The notes under the pieces: generated by a model | Seen by the model: the letters and a program-made list of their open reading frames with translations, nothing else | Database searches by the model: none | Told to the model about the DNA's origin: nothing | Origin: JBBKWJ01 sp037968895 | Lineage (GTDB): Bacteria; Actinomycetota; Acidimicrobiia; Acidimicrobiales; SZUA-35 | Direction: 5' to 3' | DNA: 22,979 nt | Assembly: GCA_037968895.1 (NCBI GenBank) | Contig: JBBKWJ010000291.1 | Location: forward strand, 1 to 22,979 | Part shown: in pieces, positions 14,678 through 22,979 of the stretch | How the letters are laid out: each line of letters starts with the position of its first letter | Numbering within the stretch: position 1 is the first letter of the stretch | Program-made: the position numbers and the translations under genes

Positions 14678-15991
14678 ATGGCTCTGCACGACGTTGACGA
14701 GCAGCTGCGTGTCCGGATTTTTCAGGGCATGACGGTGCGATTGTCATCGCTTGGCGTTATCTGGTGCGGCACATTGCTGCTGCCGCGAGAATCAGCATTC
14801 AACTGGGCGTTTGTAGGAATTGCGATTGGTTTCTTCGCCGTCACAATGGCACTTCTTGTCTACGCCAGCCGTCAGCCGATTGAGGCCCACTATGGCCTGG
14901 TTCTTGTCACGCTCTCCAATCTGGCAAGCGTCGGCGCGATCATGGCCGTCTACGTTGAGCGGGGCGAAGCGAACAATCCTGCAATTTTGCTGTTTTGCGT
15001 CCCGGTTGTGTACGAGGCTGTGGCCAGGCGAGGAACTCTCTACCTTGCGATTCCGCTGGTGCTGTCAATCATCGGCTTTGCGGCATGCGGTGTGTACCTC
15101 GACCGGTCTCCTGGTGACGTGGCCACCGACACGTATCTACTCGGCGGATTTATCGTCGTACTCTTCCTTCTTGTCTCGTTCCTCGTTGACCAGGTACAAG
15201 CGACGGCAACAACGGCATCTGCCGTTTCCCGGATCGCCGCCCAGGTAGCGGAAGCGCCGAACGCGGAGAGCGCTCTCGCCGCGGCGAAAGCCGACATTCT
15301 GCTATTTACGGGTGCGACTCGCGTATATCTGAGCGAGCCGAGCAGGGGAGCACACCACAACGGCTACGGATCAATTTCGTCAGTAGTGCTTCCGTCGACG
15401 GGACGACGCCTCGTATTCGAGGGCAATGTCGAACACGTCCACCGAGAGACTGTTGGCAGTTTGTTTGACGTGCTAGAGCAGCGTCAATTGATGGTGAATG
15501 AGCTGCAACTGCACTCGACCACTGACGCACTCACTGGTCTGGGAAATCGTCGAGCACTACAGCGGGTGAGAACCGAGGAAGCCACGGAGACCACAGTGGT
15601 GATGGTCGACCTTGACCATTTCAAGCAGTACAACGACCTTCATGGCCATGGAGCAGGAGACGATTTACTTGTCGACTTCGGCGCCGCGCTCGCAAGTTGC
15701 ATCCGAGCGGAAGACGATCTCTTTCGTTACGGGGGTGAGGAGTTTTGCCTGATTCTGCGCTGCGGGGTTGAGCGGGCGGAAACGGTTACTCGCCGAGTGC
15801 GTGAGGTATGGGAGGAACGAGCCTCTTCGGTGACCTTCTCGGCCGGAATTGCACCAGCAGATGGTCTAGAAGAAATCGAGCAGGCAATCGACCGTGCCGA
15901 CATGGCCCTGTATGAGTCGAAACGCGCTGGACGAAACAAAACGACGCTGATCGGCACAGGTGAAGAAGTGACCCCTCAAACCAAGGTGTAG
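14678..15991 (+). CDS. Membrane-bound diguanylate cyclase (GGDEF domain)
   Basis: The 437-residue protein makes cyclic di-GMP from two GTP. The N-terminal half carries about six membrane helices (between 16 and 175). A short linker and a degenerate sensory-like segment (about 180-275) follow, and then a GGDEF domain begins at DALTGLGNRRAL. The active-site motif is intact as GGEEF (352-356). The product-inhibition I-site RxxD is present as R343-AE-D346, five residues before it. The metal-binding D in VMVDLDHFKQYND and the terminal ADMALYESKRAGRN are also present, so activity is expected. No EAL/HD-GYP partner is nearby. The ATG at 14678 is preferred to the GTG at 14675 because of the upstream -10-like element. 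The membrane domain was not matched to a named sensor family. Confidence 0.92.
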   Translation: MALHDVDEQLRVRIFQGMTVRLSSLGVIWCGTLLLPRESAFNWAFVGIAIGFFAVTMALLVYASRQPIEAHYGLVLVTLSNLASVGAIMAVYVERGEANNPAILLFCVPVVYEAVARRGTLYLAIPLVLSIIGFAACGVYLDRSPGDVATDTYLLGGFIVVLFLLVSFLVDQVQATATTASAVSRIAAQVAEAPNAESALAAAKADILLFTGATRVYLSEPSRGAHHNGYGSISSVVLPSTGRRLVFEGNVEHVHRETVGSLFDVLEQRQLMVNELQLHSTTDALTGLGNRRALQRVRTEEATETTVVMVDLDHFKQYNDLHGHGAGDDLLVDFGAALASCIRAEDDLFRYGGEEFCLILRCGVERAETVTRRVREVWEERASSVTFSAGIAPADGLEEIEQAIDRADMALYESKRAGRNKTTLIGTGEEVTPQTKV

Positions 15992-16061
15992 TCCGACGGT
16001 GTGCCGAAAGATTTGCCGCCTCCCGTTGAGTGGTTGTATGACCGGCTAGGGTGGCCACACT

Positions 16062-18944
16062 GTGGCTACATCGAATCGGACAACGACCGGTCGGGGCGCC
16101 GCGGGCGGACGAACTGCCTCCCGTACCTCCGCGGCGGGAAAAAAGAAGCGTGACCAGAACCGTCGCGAGGTGCAGGGTGTCCTGCTCATCGCCCTCGGAC
16201 TCACTCTGGCGCTTGGGCTCTACACGTCGACAACCGGGGTACTCGGCACGGGACTCGCTGATGTCACCGGGTTCTTCATTGGTCGCCTCCGCTATCTTCT
16301 GCCCCTCGGACTCTTGGCGCTTGGCTGGAAGCGCCTGAAGTCGCCGGTCAAGAAGACGAAGCGAAAAGTGCCCGAAAAAGGCCTGTCCGACTACGCCGCA
16401 TTCGTCGCTATCGGCATCGTCGTTTTCGCAACTCTCGACATGATCGGTGGCCGCCCGACCAACGGAGCAAGTGTCGACGAGGTTTCGCGAGCCGGTGGCC
16501 ATATTGGCGTCCGGATCGGCGGCGTCATGGAGTTCATTCTTGGCTCCTGGGGCGAGGTGCTGTGGACTCTTGTCTTCGCTCTCATCGCCACCATTCTTTT
16601 GACCAACATGTCGTTGGCTCCTGCCGCTGATCGGCTCGCCGGCCACGGCGGCGAATTCTCGACACGACTAAGCGGATGGATCGCTCAGCTTCGCCAACGG
16701 TTCGAGGGCTCTAGCGACGAGTCTAAGCCTCACACCAAGAAGCAGCCGACCGGTATTCAGGAACCATTGCTCGACCTCGAGCCAGCAGGCAGTGGCTGGG
16801 GTCAGTCAGCCGACGACGAAGAGCGATATATCGATCTCCGTACCCACAACAGCGACGGGCCCGATCAGTCAGCAGACGATGCAACCAGTTTGTACGACCA
16901 AGCTGGCGACTCTGAGCGGCACCCAATTTCGTCATGGTCAGATGGTCCTGCTCCCGAGCCTCTTATCGAGGTGCCATCTGCGGTTTCTGTCGTCACGACC
17001 GGAGCATTCGACCCCGCCCCGATCAAGGGTGACTGGACCCTGCCGAGCATGGACTTGCTGGTCCGTTCAGAATCCCGCGACGTCGATCGAGCCGCCGTCG
17101 AGAAGCGCGGCCGTCAACTTGAACACGCGCTAGCCGAGCACGGGGTTGAGACACGGCTTGTCGGCGTTGTCGTTGGCCCAACGGTCAGTCGATTTGAGCT
17201 AGAGCTCGGCCCTGGCGTGAAGGTTGCTCGCGTCACCAGCCTCAATAAAGACATCGCCTACGCCATGGCGACCCCTGACGTCAGAATCCTCGCGCCGATT
17301 CCAGGCAAGCAGGCCATTGGGGTCGAGGTGCCAAACGTCGATCGCCAGATCATCAGTGCAGGCGACCTTCTTTACTCAGAAGAAGCGAAAGCGGCAACTC
17401 ACCCGCTTGAGGTCACGCTCGGCCGCGACATCACCGGCAAGACAGTGATGGCAAACCTCGCCAAGATGCCTCACTTGCTCGTTGCGGGCCAAACAGGATC
17501 TGGCAAGTCGAGCTGTATCAACTCGATGCTGACCTCTATTCTGATGCGCTCGACTCCGGACGAAGTCCGCCTGATTCTCGTTGACCCGAAGCGGGTCGAG
17601 CTCACGCAATATGAGCGGCTTCCTCATCTACTCACCGAGGTCGTCACTGATCCGAAGAAGGCAGCCAACGCTCTGGCGTGGGCGGTTCGAGAGATGGAAC
17701 GTCGTTACGACCTCCTCTCAGAAGTCGGTGTTCGTGATCTCGACGGCTACAACTCAGCGGTTGAAGAAGGCCGCTTCGCCCCTCGACCGTCAGCCGATGG
17801 CGAAAGCGTTCCTTACGCCAAGCTCAGCTACATCGTGATTATTCTCGACGAGCTCGCCGACCTCATGATGGTCGCAGCCCGCGATGTCGAAGAATCGATT
17901 TGTCGAATTGCCCAGAAAGCGCGGGCCGTCGGCATCCACCTTGTCATCGCAACTCAGCGCCCTTCGACCAACGTCATTACTGGTCTGATCAAAGCCAATG
18001 TTCCTGCCCGTCTTGCATTCGCAGTCTCATCGCTCACTGATAGCCGTGTTGTGCTCGACCAGCAAGGGGCCGAGCGACTCGTAGGACGGGGCGACGGGCT
18101 ACTGCTCGACGGCTCGACGAGCACGCCAATACGGTTCCAAGGCGCCTGGGTTACTGAAGAGGAAGTCCATTCAATCGCAGAGCATTGGCGAGCCCAGTCA
18201 CCGGCGCAGGCCTATGACTCTCGGGTACTTGGCGAAGAGCCAGCCGAGGGCGCAATTTCAATTCCTGGCGGCACAAGCGGTGACGAAGACGACGACGACC
18301 TGATGATGCAAGCGATGGAGCTCATCGTGCGGTCACAGCTCGGCTCAACCTCGATGCTGCAACGAAAGCTGCGCGTCGGGTTCGCACGAGCCGGCCGACT
18401 CATGGACCTCCTCGAAGAGCGCGGTGTGGTTGGCCCCTCGATCGGCTCAAAGGCTCGCGACGTGCTGATGACCCCAGAAGACCTCGACCACGGTCGCTGG
18501 CCAGCCAAGATGCGAGCAATGCAGCAAGTTGCAGCACCAAAGGTTGCGTCGCCGGTGCCCGTAGCAGCGTCAGTCGAGGCGCTTGGTCGCGCCGACCTGG
18601 CGAATGATCAGATGGCCCTTGATGTCTCCGAAGTGCTCCGTTCGCGGGCGATCGACCCGGTGCCAGCTGCTAAGAAGCGCGATGAACCAGTTCCAGAACC
18701 AGCCGAGGTTGCCGACGAGACGCCATTTGAGCCTGTTGTGGGCAAGGTTGCGGTAGATGACGTCGCGGTCGAAGAGCCAGCCACCGCTGAGCCGCTCGAG
18801 GCAGATGCAGCACCAATGTCCGTCTTCGATCTTGACCTTGTAGACGACCTCGACGACTCCGATGACGATGAGGACGACGAGTTTGCAGAGTCAGAGTTTG
18901 ACCCTGCCCTGGCGCCTCCGCCCGGATATCGGATGCCGGACTAG
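16062..18944 (+). CDS. ftsK: DNA translocase FtsK/SpoIIIE
   Basis: FtsK pumps chromosomal DNA at the division septum. The 960-residue protein has an N-terminal basic segment and about four membrane helices (40-190), a low-complexity acidic linker (about 215-320), the alpha/beta motor with Walker A GQTGSGKS (476-483, K482), Walker B VIILDELADLMM, and IATQRPSTNVITGLIKANVPARLAFAVSS, and a gamma winged-helix domain (about 747-810; LIVRSQLGSTSMLQRKLRVG, RAGRLMDLLEERGVVG) that reads polarity sequences. Unusually, about 150 further residues follow gamma and end in an acidic run (DDLDDSDDDEDDEF) and PPPGYRMPD. The start is a GTG; no Shine-Dalgarno is clear, while TAGGGT (16047-16052) may be a -10 element. 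Confidence 0.95.
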   Translation: MATSNRTTTGRGAAGGRTASRTSAAGKKKRDQNRREVQGVLLIALGLTLALGLYTSTTGVLGTGLADVTGFFIGRLRYLLPLGLLALGWKRLKSPVKKTKRKVPEKGLSDYAAFVAIGIVVFATLDMIGGRPTNGASVDEVSRAGGHIGVRIGGVMEFILGSWGEVLWTLVFALIATILLTNMSLAPAADRLAGHGGEFSTRLSGWIAQLRQRFEGSSDESKPHTKKQPTGIQEPLLDLEPAGSGWGQSADDEERYIDLRTHNSDGPDQSADDATSLYDQAGDSERHPISSWSDGPAPEPLIEVPSAVSVVTTGAFDPAPIKGDWTLPSMDLLVRSESRDVDRAAVEKRGRQLEHALAEHGVETRLVGVVVGPTVSRFELELGPGVKVARVTSLNKDIAYAMATPDVRILAPIPGKQAIGVEVPNVDRQIISAGDLLYSEEAKAATHPLEVTLGRDITGKTVMANLAKMPHLLVAGQTGSGKSSCINSMLTSILMRSTPDEVRLILVDPKRVELTQYERLPHLLTEVVTDPKKAANALAWAVREMERRYDLLSEVGVRDLDGYNSAVEEGRFAPRPSADGESVPYAKLSYIVIILDELADLMMVAARDVEESICRIAQKARAVGIHLVIATQRPSTNVITGLIKANVPARLAFAVSSLTDSRVVLDQQGAERLVGRGDGLLLDGSTSTPIRFQGAWVTEEEVHSIAEHWRAQSPAQAYDSRVLGEEPAEGAISIPGGTSGDEDDDDLMMQAMELIVRSQLGSTSMLQRKLRVGFARAGRLMDLLEERGVVGPSIGSKARDVLMTPEDLDHGRWPAKMRAMQQVAAPKVASPVPVAASVEALGRADLANDQMALDVSEVLRSRAIDPVPAAKKRDEPVPEPAEVADETPFEPVVGKVAVDDVAVEEPATAEPLEADAAPMSVFDLDLVDDLDDSDDDEDDEFAESEFDPALAPPPGYRMPD

Positions 18945-18978
18945 CTGCGTTGGTTCTACTCACAGGGAACGGTAGCTA

Positions 18979-19950
18979 ATGCTTCTCGCGCTAGGGGCAA
19001 TTGCAATTGGCGTGCTCGTGCTGTGGCGCGGGGCAGACGAGTTCGTCACTGGGGCAGCCCGTCTCGCCGTTGTCTTCAAGATTTCGCCAATCATCGTTGG
19101 CGCTGTCATCGTTGGCTTCGGAACATCAGCCCCTGAGATGCTCGTCTCGGCGTTCGCCGCGTCGAGTGGCGACAACGACGTCGGCATTGGCAACATCATC
19201 GGGTCAAACATTGCCAACCTTTCGCTCATCCTGGGCGCGGCTGCTCTCATCATTCCGATTTCGATCGGGTCTGGTGTGTTGCGAAGAGAAGCGCCGCTGT
19301 CAGCTGGTGCAGCAGTGCTCTTCGCCATCCTTGTTCGAAATGGCATCTCGACAGGTGAGGGCCTCATCCTCTTCGGTGCGCTCATTGTGGCGCTCCTTGG
19401 TCTGTTGCGAAGTGGCAACAACACCGAACTAGCGGACGAGGTTGCCGAGCTGACCGAAGGCGTCGAACTGGTCACTAGCCACGAGCTGACGCGAACGCTC
19501 ATCGGCTTGGCTTTTACGGTCAGTGGTGCCTGGGTCCTAGTCTGGGGCGCGATCGACATTGCCGACCGGATCGGTGTCAGCGGCGGTTTCATCGGTGTCA
19601 CGCTGGTCGCGATTGGAACCTCGTTGCCCGAGCTTGTGACCACGATTGCTGCGGCGAAACAGGGTGAAGATGAACTCATCGTTGGCAACCTCCTGGGCTC
19701 CAACCTGTTCAATTCACTCGCGGTCGGTGGAATCGTTGGTTTGCTCGGTGATGGCACCGTTATCGACCCGAGCCTGACCGGGTCTGACCTGGTCTTCATG
19801 CTCGTTGTGGCCATTGGCTCGGTGGTTGCCATGAGAACGAGAGGCGTGTTCACGAGGTTGGAGGGGATTCTCTTTCTCGGCGTGTTCGTGCTCTTTTTGG
19901 TTGTCACCTACGTTGGTGAGTCGGGGATCGAGTCGGCCCTGCATCTGTAA
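18979..19950 (+). CDS. CaCA-family sodium/calcium exchanger-like membrane protein
   Basis: The 323-residue, roughly ten-helix protein has the two inverted alpha-repeats of the Ca2+/cation antiporter family. Repeat 1 is GFGTSAPEMLVSA (46-58) with GNIIGSNIANLSLILG (71-86). Repeat 2 is GTSLPELVTTIAA (about 213-225) with GNLLGSNLFNSLAVGG. The acidic residue of each TSxPE is the ion-binding glutamate. These proteins extrude Ca2+ (or other cations) against Na+ or H+; the ion preference cannot be told here. The central loop (about 145-170) is acidic and short, as in bacterial YrbG-like members. It follows ftsK by 34 bp and may be read through from it. Confidence 0.93.
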   Translation: MLLALGAIAIGVLVLWRGADEFVTGAARLAVVFKISPIIVGAVIVGFGTSAPEMLVSAFAASSGDNDVGIGNIIGSNIANLSLILGAAALIIPISIGSGVLRREAPLSAGAAVLFAILVRNGISTGEGLILFGALIVALLGLLRSGNNTELADEVAELTEGVELVTSHELTRTLIGLAFTVSGAWVLVWGAIDIADRIGVSGGFIGVTLVAIGTSLPELVTTIAAAKQGEDELIVGNLLGSNLFNSLAVGGIVGLLGDGTVIDPSLTGSDLVFMLVVAIGSVVAMRTRGVFTRLEGILFLGVFVLFLVVTYVGESGIESALHL

Positions 19951-19980
19951 GCCACCGCTCGTTGTGGGAGTAGCTAGATC

Positions 19981-20625
19981 ATGGAAGAATCTCGTCAGTC
20001 GGCCGGTATCGACCACCTCGTGCTTGGTTCACGAGACCTTGTGGCGCTCAGCCAATGGTGGTCGAAATTGTCCGGCGATCCGGCGGTCGCCGGTGGAGCG
20101 CACACGGGCCGCGGCACACGAAATGAGTTGGTTGGTCTCGGGCCAGCGACGTACTTGGAACTCATCGGTCCCGACCCTGAGCAGGCAGAACCCGACGGTC
20201 CAAGGCCATTTGGGGTGGATCTGATCCAGACCTCGGAACCGGTGTTATTGACGTTTGCCCTCGCCGTTGGCGACATTGACTGGGCCCGAGAGTGCTACCG
20301 CGGCGCTGGCGTCGAGACGACGCCAGCCTTTGCGATGGAGCGCGTGACTCCATCAGGTAACGTGCTGGCCTGGCGGCTTTCGATGCCAGACGCAGGCTCT
20401 GGCACCATCCCGTTTCTGATCGAGTGGGCCGAGGGAACAACGCACCCGGCACGCGCGATGACACACAAATCGCGGCTGACCGACCTGCGCCTGAGCCACC
20501 CTGATCCTCAGCTGACTCGTGACGCGCTTGCGGCGCTCTCGGTCGACGTGAGAACTGTCGCCGGGCCACTCGGTCTACTTGCGTCGATTGAAACCCCGAA
20601 TGGCAAGGTCAACCTTCGGTCGTGA
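19981..20625 (+). CDS. Glyoxalase-like (VOC superfamily) domain protein
   Basis: The 214-residue protein opens with GIDHLVLGSRDL (9-20) and continues GGAHTGRGTRNELVGLGPATYLELIGPDP (about 38-66). This is the pattern of the glyoxalase-like domain where the first strand contributes a metal-ligand histidine and YLELI a glutamate. The C-terminal half contains the second, more divergent module (about 85-210). VOC proteins include isomerases, dioxygenases and resistance proteins; no substrate can be assigned. GGGAG (19966-19970) lies ten bases before the ATG. It follows the exchanger gene by 30 bp and is followed by rimO after 46 bp. Confidence 0.82.
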   Translation: MEESRQSAGIDHLVLGSRDLVALSQWWSKLSGDPAVAGGAHTGRGTRNELVGLGPATYLELIGPDPEQAEPDGPRPFGVDLIQTSEPVLLTFALAVGDIDWARECYRGAGVETTPAFAMERVTPSGNVLAWRLSMPDAGSGTIPFLIEWAEGTTHPARAMTHKSRLTDLRLSHPDPQLTRDALAALSVDVRTVAGPLGLLASIETPNGKVNLRS

Positions 20626-20671
20626 GGCGCCTCGGCGGAAACCGTGCTGCGCTGACTAAGATGGCGGACCC

Positions 20672-21940
20672 ATGTCGCCCGTTGTTCCACGCCGCTTTTT
20701 CATTGAGACCCTCGGGTGTCCGAAGAACCAAGTCGATTCAGACAAGCTCGTTGGCACACTTCTGGCCGACGGGCTGGTGCCCGCTGACGGAGCGGGCGAT
20801 GCCGATGTCGTCGTAGTCAACACGTGTGCCTTCATTGGCGAGGCTCGGCAGGAATCGATCGACACGATCTTGTCGCTCGAAGACGTCAAGAAAGCTGGCG
20901 CAGAGCTCATCGTCACCGGGTGTATGGCTGAGCGATACGGCGACGAACTCGCTGAAGCGTTGCCAGAGGTCGACCAGGTTGCGGGCTTCGGCGTGCCAGT
21001 GACTCTCGGGGCGACGCGCGAGGCGGGGGGAGTGCCGGCCTTCGACCTCTTGGAGCTTCCGAGGCCGGCCGCCAATGCCCCCTGGGCGTATGTGAAGGTG
21101 GCTGAAGGGTGCGATCGCAACTGCGGCTTCTGCGCCATACCGAGCTTTCGTGGCAAGCAGCGGAGTCGGACCGTCGAGTCGATCGTCAACGAGGTCCGTT
21201 CGCTTGCTACTCAAGAGATTGTGCTGATTGCGCAAGACCTCGCAGCCTTCGGGCGAGACCAGGGCGTTGGCGAGCGGTCAATCGTTCCACTCGTTCGGGC
21301 CGTCGCCGAAGAGACCGACTGGGTCAGGCTGCTCTACCTCTACCCAAGCGATCTCACCGACGAACTCATCGAAACAATTCTTGGCACCGGCGTTCCCTAC
21401 TTCGATCTGTCGCTGCAGCATGTGTCAAGGCCTCTCGTGCGACGGATGCGGCGCTGGGGCTCGGGCGACATCTTCGCCGACCGAATTGCCGACATTCGTG
21501 CCATAGAGCCAGCTGCCACCTTCCGATCGAACTTTATTGTTGGCTACCCGGGCGAAACCGAAGCCGACCACGACGCGCTCCTTCGATTTGTTGAAGACGT
21601 ACGGCTTGATTGGTGCGGGTTCTTCTCGTACTCGAAGGAAGATGGCACATACGCTGCTGATCTCGACGGTGAAGTGCCACCTTCCCTGGTCGCTCAGCGA
21701 CTCTCCGAGCTCAGCGAGCTTCAAGATCGCATCACCTCAGAGTCGAGAGACGCCCTAATCGGCGAAACAGTGACCGTGCTGGTCGACACCAAGGGTGAAG
21801 GCCGAACTCATCGAGAGGCCCCCGAGATAGACGGTGTAGTTCGTGTCCCCGAGCATCTTCCGGTTGGTGAATTTCATACGCTCGTGGTTACCGGAGCGGA
21901 AGGGCCAGACCTGATCGCCGAAGAAGCTGGGGCGTCGTGA
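20672..21940 (+). CDS. rimO: Ribosomal protein S12 methylthiotransferase
   Basis: RimO is a radical-SAM enzyme that methylthiolates an aspartate of ribosomal protein S12 using two iron-sulfur clusters. The 422-residue protein has the MTTase N-terminal cysteines C16 (ETLGCPKNQ), C52 (NTCAFIGEA) and C84 (TGCMAER), the radical-SAM triad C147/C151/C154 in EGCDRNCGFCAIPSFRG, NFIVGYPGET, and a C-terminal TRAM-like domain (about 350-415). The SFRG version after the third cysteine separates RimO from MiaB. The ATG at 20672 has only a poor ribosome-binding site; TAAGAT (20655-20660) may be a -10 for a very short leader. It overlaps pgsA by four bases (GTGA). Confidence 0.95.
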   Translation: MSPVVPRRFFIETLGCPKNQVDSDKLVGTLLADGLVPADGAGDADVVVVNTCAFIGEARQESIDTILSLEDVKKAGAELIVTGCMAERYGDELAEALPEVDQVAGFGVPVTLGATREAGGVPAFDLLELPRPAANAPWAYVKVAEGCDRNCGFCAIPSFRGKQRSRTVESIVNEVRSLATQEIVLIAQDLAAFGRDQGVGERSIVPLVRAVAEETDWVRLLYLYPSDLTDELIETILGTGVPYFDLSLQHVSRPLVRRMRRWGSGDIFADRIADIRAIEPAATFRSNFIVGYPGETEADHDALLRFVEDVRLDWCGFFSYSKEDGTYAADLDGEVPPSLVAQRLSELSELQDRITSESRDALIGETVTVLVDTKGEGRTHREAPEIDGVVRVPEHLPVGEFHTLVVTGAEGPDLIAEEAGAS

Positions 21941-22518
21941 ACGCGGCAACCGATTCTCAGATCGACCTCATCGGACGCTCTAAGTACGCACTCGCAGCCA
22001 ACGGACTCACAGTGAGCCGGCTAATTCTCAGCCCGGTCCTGGCCTACTTCATCCTCCAACAGAACCCGGCTTGGTTCACATTTACCCTCGGCTGGGCCCT
22101 CGGTGCGACTGATTTTGTCGATGGCAAGCTCGCTCGCTACGCAACACCGACGAAGTTCGGTGCGTTCGTTGACCCACTCGCCGACAAGCTCGTCATCCTG
22201 CTTGCCGGCTGGGCGCTGGTCGACGTTGGACGATTTCCGGCGCTACCGATCATCCTCATTGCAATTCGAGAAGTTGGCATCCAGGCCTATCGGTCATATT
22301 GGAGCCGAAAAGGGCTGGCCATCCCGGCCCGAAAGTCGGCGAAATACAAGGTCTTTGTGCAAGGGATAGCTGTCGCTGCCGCGATGTTTCCTGCTTTAGA
22401 CGGCGCCCTGTGGATCGCAGACTGGCTTCTTTGGATCGCCGTCGTCTTCACGTGGGTAAGCGCGCTCCAGTATGTTCTGGACGGACGCGACGCCCTGCGG
22501 ACAACAGGGGAACGCTAG
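21937..22518 (+). CDS. pgsA: CDP-alcohol phosphatidyltransferase (PgsA-like)
   Basis: The enzyme transfers an alcohol phosphate to CDP-diacylglycerol in the membrane, most likely making phosphatidylglycerophosphate. The 193-residue protein carries the complete family motif D59-xx-DG-xx-AR-x7-G75-xxx-D79-xxx-D83 (in TDFVDGKLARYATPTKFG), which binds CDP and two metal ions, plus about five or six membrane helices. The GTG start lies inside the end of rimO (GTGA overlap), and the rimO-pgsA-cinA order is widespread in Gram-positive bacteria and supports the PgsA identity. Another alcohol acceptor (for example inositol phosphate) is possible from the motif alone. Confidence 0.9.
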   Translation: MNAATDSQIDLIGRSKYALAANGLTVSRLILSPVLAYFILQQNPAWFTFTLGWALGATDFVDGKLARYATPTKFGAFVDPLADKLVILLAGWALVDVGRFPALPIILIAIREVGIQAYRSYWSRKGLAIPARKSAKYKVFVQGIAVAAAMFPALDGALWIADWLLWIAVVFTWVSALQYVLDGRDALRTTGER

Positions 22519-22571
22519 CGATACGGCACGGTTGGCCGACGACCGCTGCCTCGACGACAGGAGCAAACTAA

Positions 22572-22979
22572 GTGCGGGTTGAAGTCGTTGCGATCGGAAC
22601 TGAGCTGCTGCTGGGGCAGATTGTCGATACCAACTCCTCGTGGATTGGTGAGCAGTTGGCCATGGCCGGACTTGACTCCCACTACCAAACGAAGGTTGGC
22701 GACAACGCGACTCGCATCAATGAAGTATTGATGCAAGCACTCCATCGTTCTGACGCCGTGATCTGCTGCGGTGGACTCGGCCCAACACAGGACGACATCA
22801 CCAGGGACGAAATCGCCCGAGTGATGGGGGTCGACCTTGTGGCTGACCTTGCGATCGAATCCAAGATTCGGGCGATGTTCGAATCTCGTGGCCGCACCAT
22901 GCCAGAGAACAACTTGCGCCAAGCCTTGGTGCCAGCGGGTGCAACGCCAATCGCCCAGCAACCTGGCACGGCTCCCGGT
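22572..22979 (+). CDS. cinA: CinA-family competence/damage-inducible protein (3' end outside window)
   Basis: The first 136 residues are visible. They form the molybdopterin-binding-like fold of CinA: VEVVAIGTELLLGQIVDTNS at the start, then ICCGGLGPTQDDITRDEIA, and finally GTAPG at the window edge. Full-length CinA is about 410 residues and often adds a C-terminal nicotinamide-nucleotide amidase (PncC) domain, which cannot be checked here. CinA N-terminal domains act as ADP-ribose or nucleotide pyrophosphatases in nucleotide salvage. The GTG at 22572 has AGGAG (22559-22563) eight bases upstream. It is the last visible gene of the rimO-pgsA-cinA run, with 53 bp after pgsA. Confidence 0.94.
   Translation, partial: MRVEVVAIGTELLLGQIVDTNSSWIGEQLAMAGLDSHYQTKVGDNATRINEVLMQALHRSDAVICCGGLGPTQDDITRDEIARVMGVDLVADLAIESKIRAMFESRGRTMPENNLRQALVPAGATPIAQQPGTAPG

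Noticed and set aside
14256..16415. Further GCCGATAG octamers on the reverse strand (14256-14263 and 16408-16415)
   Set aside because: Both are inside conserved coding sequence (OsmC domain, FtsK membrane part), lack a matching -35, and point away from any gene start; taken as chance.
1..22979. CRISPR arrays, tRNA genes, insertion sequences, prophage or defence genes
   Set aside because: No regularly spaced repeats, cloverleaf-like segments, transposase/integrase motifs or defence families were found by reading both strands.

Overview
The window looks like the chromosome of a high-GC Gram-positive bacterium (Actinomycetota). The absence of mycolate or Streptomyces hallmarks and the dapA-rnj-ftsK-rimO-pgsA-cinA order suggest an Acidimicrobiia-like lineage, but that placement is inference. 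It is mostly core-gene territory. There is no transposase, integrase, tRNA, rRNA or CRISPR array, and two genes are cut by the window edges.

Left part (1-4650): the C-terminal tail of a probable sensor histidine kinase, then rpsO (S15). A cytochrome P450 on the opposite strand sits where pnp would normally follow rpsO. Next comes the only long gene-free stretch (1763-2127), which holds a large palindrome, a sigma-28-like promoter and a structured pnp leader. pnp (PNPase) follows; it carries a Ser/Asn tract and a Gly/Arg-rich tail and ends at a strong hairpin terminator.

Middle part (4660-11600): a mycothiol-dependent maleylpyruvate isomerase-family protein (minus strand), divergent dapB overlapping a hypothetical membrane protein, and then a trans-sulfuration-family PLP enzyme. 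That enzyme is preceded by a well-formed SAM-clan riboswitch with its own promoter. A branched palindrome separates its 3' end from a convergent DedA/VTT membrane protein. SURF1 (cytochrome oxidase assembly) is divergent from the VTT gene. A winged-helix-like protein, dapA and rnj (RNase J) form a tight TAATG-overlapping operon. dapB, dapA and the SAM-controlled enzyme make this an aspartate-family (lysine/DAP and methionine) neighbourhood; pnp and rnj both serve RNA decay.

Right part (13360-22979): an alpha/beta-hydrolase-OsmC fusion, a membrane diguanylate cyclase with an intact GGEEF and I-site, FtsK with an unusual acidic extension beyond the gamma domain, a CaCA-type cation exchanger, a VOC-like protein, and rimO overlapping pgsA, followed by cinA (cut by the window end).

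The most interesting signals are non-coding: the SAM-clan riboswitch, whose P3 loop is perfectly complementary (9 nt) to a segment just upstream of the ribosome-binding site; the layered regulatory DNA between the P450 and pnp; and GCCGATAG sigma-28-type elements before pnp and before the diguanylate cyclase.
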